Shown here: piece after piece, positions 61,601-64,000 of the stretch
How positions within the stretch are numbered: position 1 is the first letter of the stretch
How the letters are laid out: each line of letters starts with the position of its first letter
DNA from: Ifrita kowaldi
Taxonomy: Eukaryota; Chordata; Aves; Passeriformes; Cinclosomatidae
NCBI GenBank assembly: GCA_013398055.1
Contig: VZRS01012079.1
Coordinates: 64,747 to 128,746 of the forward strand
DNA: 64,000 nucleotides
Direction of reading: 5' to 3'
Notes under the pieces: model-generated
The model's input: only the letters and a program-made list of their open reading frames with translations
Database searches by the model: none
What the model was told of the DNA's origin: nothing
Translations under genes and position numbers: made by a program

Positions 61601-64000
61601 TGGAGAAAAGTTGGGTGAAGGAAGAGAGAATGTGAAGAAAATGAGGAATGACTGAAGAGAGCAACCCTTCTCTGGGCTCCCTGTTCCACCTAATCTCAGT
61701 TTATTGGTTTAATTCTTCCAGAAGCTGCAGGCAGTTGTCGTGTTTTACCTGTAATAGAGGTTTTGCATCAAATTTTCTTGCAGCCCTACTGGGCTACGAT
61801 GTTCAGTTGCATCCTTGTGGAGGCAGGTGTGTAACCTTGGACAGAAGAGCTCTTAGCATACCCTGTCTGTGGTAGCAACAATATAGACTCTGACACTTTT
61901 TAAAAATATGTGATTCTTTTCCATTCCTTGAGCAGATTTGCAGCTTTGCCTTCTCCTTACTCTACTTTCTTACACAATTGTCTTGCTGACAGTGCCTGTA
62001 TGTGTGGATATAGGGGGTGCTATCAGACAACCCTTACAGAAAACCCTGTTCCCATCTCTAACAGAATGGCTGCTTATGTAGCTTATGTACTTTTTTCTGC
62101 TCTGAGAGAAGACCTTGTGTAGTCTGTTGGAAGAGGGGACTTCAGAAGAGGATTTAAACCTATTTTGGAGCTCAGTAAGATTGCTGCTCAAGTCTTTGCC
62201 ACTTTTCTTGGCTGTGTGCCCTTGCTGTGATTTGCTGCAGCTGTACGTAATTTTCTAACTTCTGCCATGATCCTTGCTGGCACTCTGCATGTATTTTGCT
62301 TCAGTTTCCTGCTGCCTTGGTTTTCCTATTTGGTTTTCTTTGGCACTTTGCCCTAACCACTAGGCCTAACTGTTTTGCTGTCTAAAACTTATCACTTGTT
62401 GAAGAAGGGGAAAGGAGAGTCCTTATTTTGTTGTTTTCCATGCTGCCTGCTTGAGTCAGGACCAGTTCCTAGACCGGCCCCAATGTATAAGTAAATACTC
62501 TAAAAAACAGAAGTAATAGCTTTCTGATGCTACCCCCAAATTTTGTGTTATTTGTACTAATGGTGCACTCATGGCCCTCAGGAGGTTAAGGATGAAACTT
62601 ACAGAACATCTAAGAGCTGAAAACCTTGTGAGGCTTCTGCAAGTATTTGCTGTTATGCCTGAGTGCGTCACAAGCACAAATAATGTAATCCTTAAAACAT
62701 CAGTGCAAGGGAGATGAGTTCTGCTATTGCCAAGGAACTGGTAGAAAACAAGTTCAAACGGATTAAATTGTTTGGCCATGGTCACACATGATGCCTTTTG
62801 CAGAAGTGGGGGAGAACTGACTCATGATTCCTAGATGCTTGAATTCTAGTAAGACTTTCAGACACTGTAGTGTTGGAATACCTAATTTAGGTTGTAAATC
62901 CTGGTTCAGTAATTTAACCACAGGGCTATCTGATGCCCTAGTCCATAGACCACACTGTTGTCAATGAGATACTGATCATTCCTGCCTTTTTACTGTCCCA
63001 GCATTAAGCCACGTAATGAACCGAACTGGGGAACAGCTAAAGTTTAGCGAAGTTTGTGGAGTTCATGGAACTGTGGAAGTGAAGAAAAGTATTGCACACT
63101 ATTATGCAATCCACAAAGTTGAAATTCAAGAGAAAACTGTTGGAGAAGCATAACAAAGTTTATTACTTCGAAGGATGTTTAGCCAACGTTACAGGAAAAC
63201 AAAAACCTGACTGAGTTTCCTAGAGGAGTGTATTATGGAAGAACAACTGCTCACTGGATTACAGTCAAGATTATGACTTAAGAAGATAATATGCAGCTGC
63301 ACATTCTCATATCTTGAGACAGACCATTACCTTTGAAACACAGACAACTGTGGGATTCAAATCAGTTATTAACAAAACTTGGCAAATTAACAGGGAGGGA
63401 GTGTTTTCTATTCTGCCTTCATGAGACAATCTACCATTGAAAATTAAATTGGTGGTTTAAAACCTTCCACGTACAGACAGTCTGGTTTTAAATCCAAGAC
63501 AACAGATTGCAGGCAACACTTTGGAACTGGACATGCTTTTGTTAAATGCTTAGTCATAAATAACACTTCCAGAATTAAATACTTAACCTATAGCTCTTTG
63601 TGTTTTCTGTCTTCTTGATGATATTGCTCGTCTGTAATATCATCAACTATCCATCAAGGTCTAGTCTTTTTTCCAAGCCTCACCACATCTAACTATGGAG
63701 CTATAAAAGCACGTGCAGACACACACATGCACCCTCTCAGGCTGGCAAGAACCCAGAGTGAAGGTATGCTGGAGAGTCCTGCAGTAAAACCCTTGCTTTT
63801 TCCTTCCTGGCTTTCATATTTCAAAGGAAGGAAAAAGTAAGGCTTGAAAGTATATTTGTTTCTGTTAGCATAGGTGAAGGCAGACCCAGGGCACTTCAGC
63901 CTATGTGTTTGCTGGGGCCGAACATGGTATCAGGGAACAATAAGCTGCTCTGTGGTGCTCCTTGCTTCACACACTGAGCAGAATCTTGGCACAGTGAGGA

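Larger units (their letters stand above)
54362..64000 (+). other. CA8: CA8 intron 3 (5' part; continues past the window)
   Basis: From the donor of exon 3 to the window end I looked for the exon 4 coding pattern (LHLIHWN then FGSIDEAVG) and did not find it, so this intron is at least 9.6 kb. It holds a short CR1 tail at 55535-55645, a poly-T run at 56637-56655, a SINE at 56765-56919 and a 299-bp tandem duplication at 58044-58641. The rest, including 58642-64000, is AT-rich unique-looking sequence in which I recognise nothing certain. The stretch 62770-62945 faintly resembles an old tRNA-derived SINE. Confidence 0.8.

Overview
This window looks like nuclear DNA from a bird, most likely a passerine. 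Three things point there: many CR1 LINE fragments of the avian type; a tRNA-headed, CR1-tailed SINE at 56765-56919 like the passerine TguSINE1 family; and two exons of the vertebrate gene CA8. There is no bacterial-style gene packing, and most open frames are chance frames or antisense readings of CR1.

Layout. Positions 1 to about 49.2 kb are intergenic. I recognise no exon there. The stretch holds CR1 copies on both strands (1462-2525, 6897-7709, 13328-13625, 14465-14820, 22128-22435, 24065-24475, 34727-36803), a much older CR1 tail (about 43950-44215), and two probable endogenous-retrovirus LTR fragments beside a 54-base N gap (23230-23283). A CR1 (49190-49955) runs directly into a GC-rich, CpG-rich block (49956-50356) that marks the 5' end of CA8. 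CA8 exon 2 (50357-50548) and exon 3 (54237-54361) are on the + strand with good splice sites and matching phases. Exon 1 is not visible; a single N at 50237 inside the CpG-rich block may hide it. Exon 4 and later exons lie beyond 64000. Intron 3 holds the SINE, a short CR1 tail and a perfect 299-bp tandem duplication.

The only gene visible is CA8, a carbonic anhydrase-related protein that has lost catalysis and binds the type 1 IP3 receptor. The arginine replacing the first zinc-binding histidine is visible in exon 3.

Assembly caution: bases 33775-34435 and 34437-35097 are the same 661-bp segment with one mismatch, separated by exactly one N. This is most simply a failed contig overlap, so the apparent duplication is probably not real. 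I found no new biological system. The items most worth a second look are the missing CA8 exon 1, the 299-bp duplication, the SINE and the assembly duplication. Repeat identities rest on recognition by eye; no alignment or database search was run.
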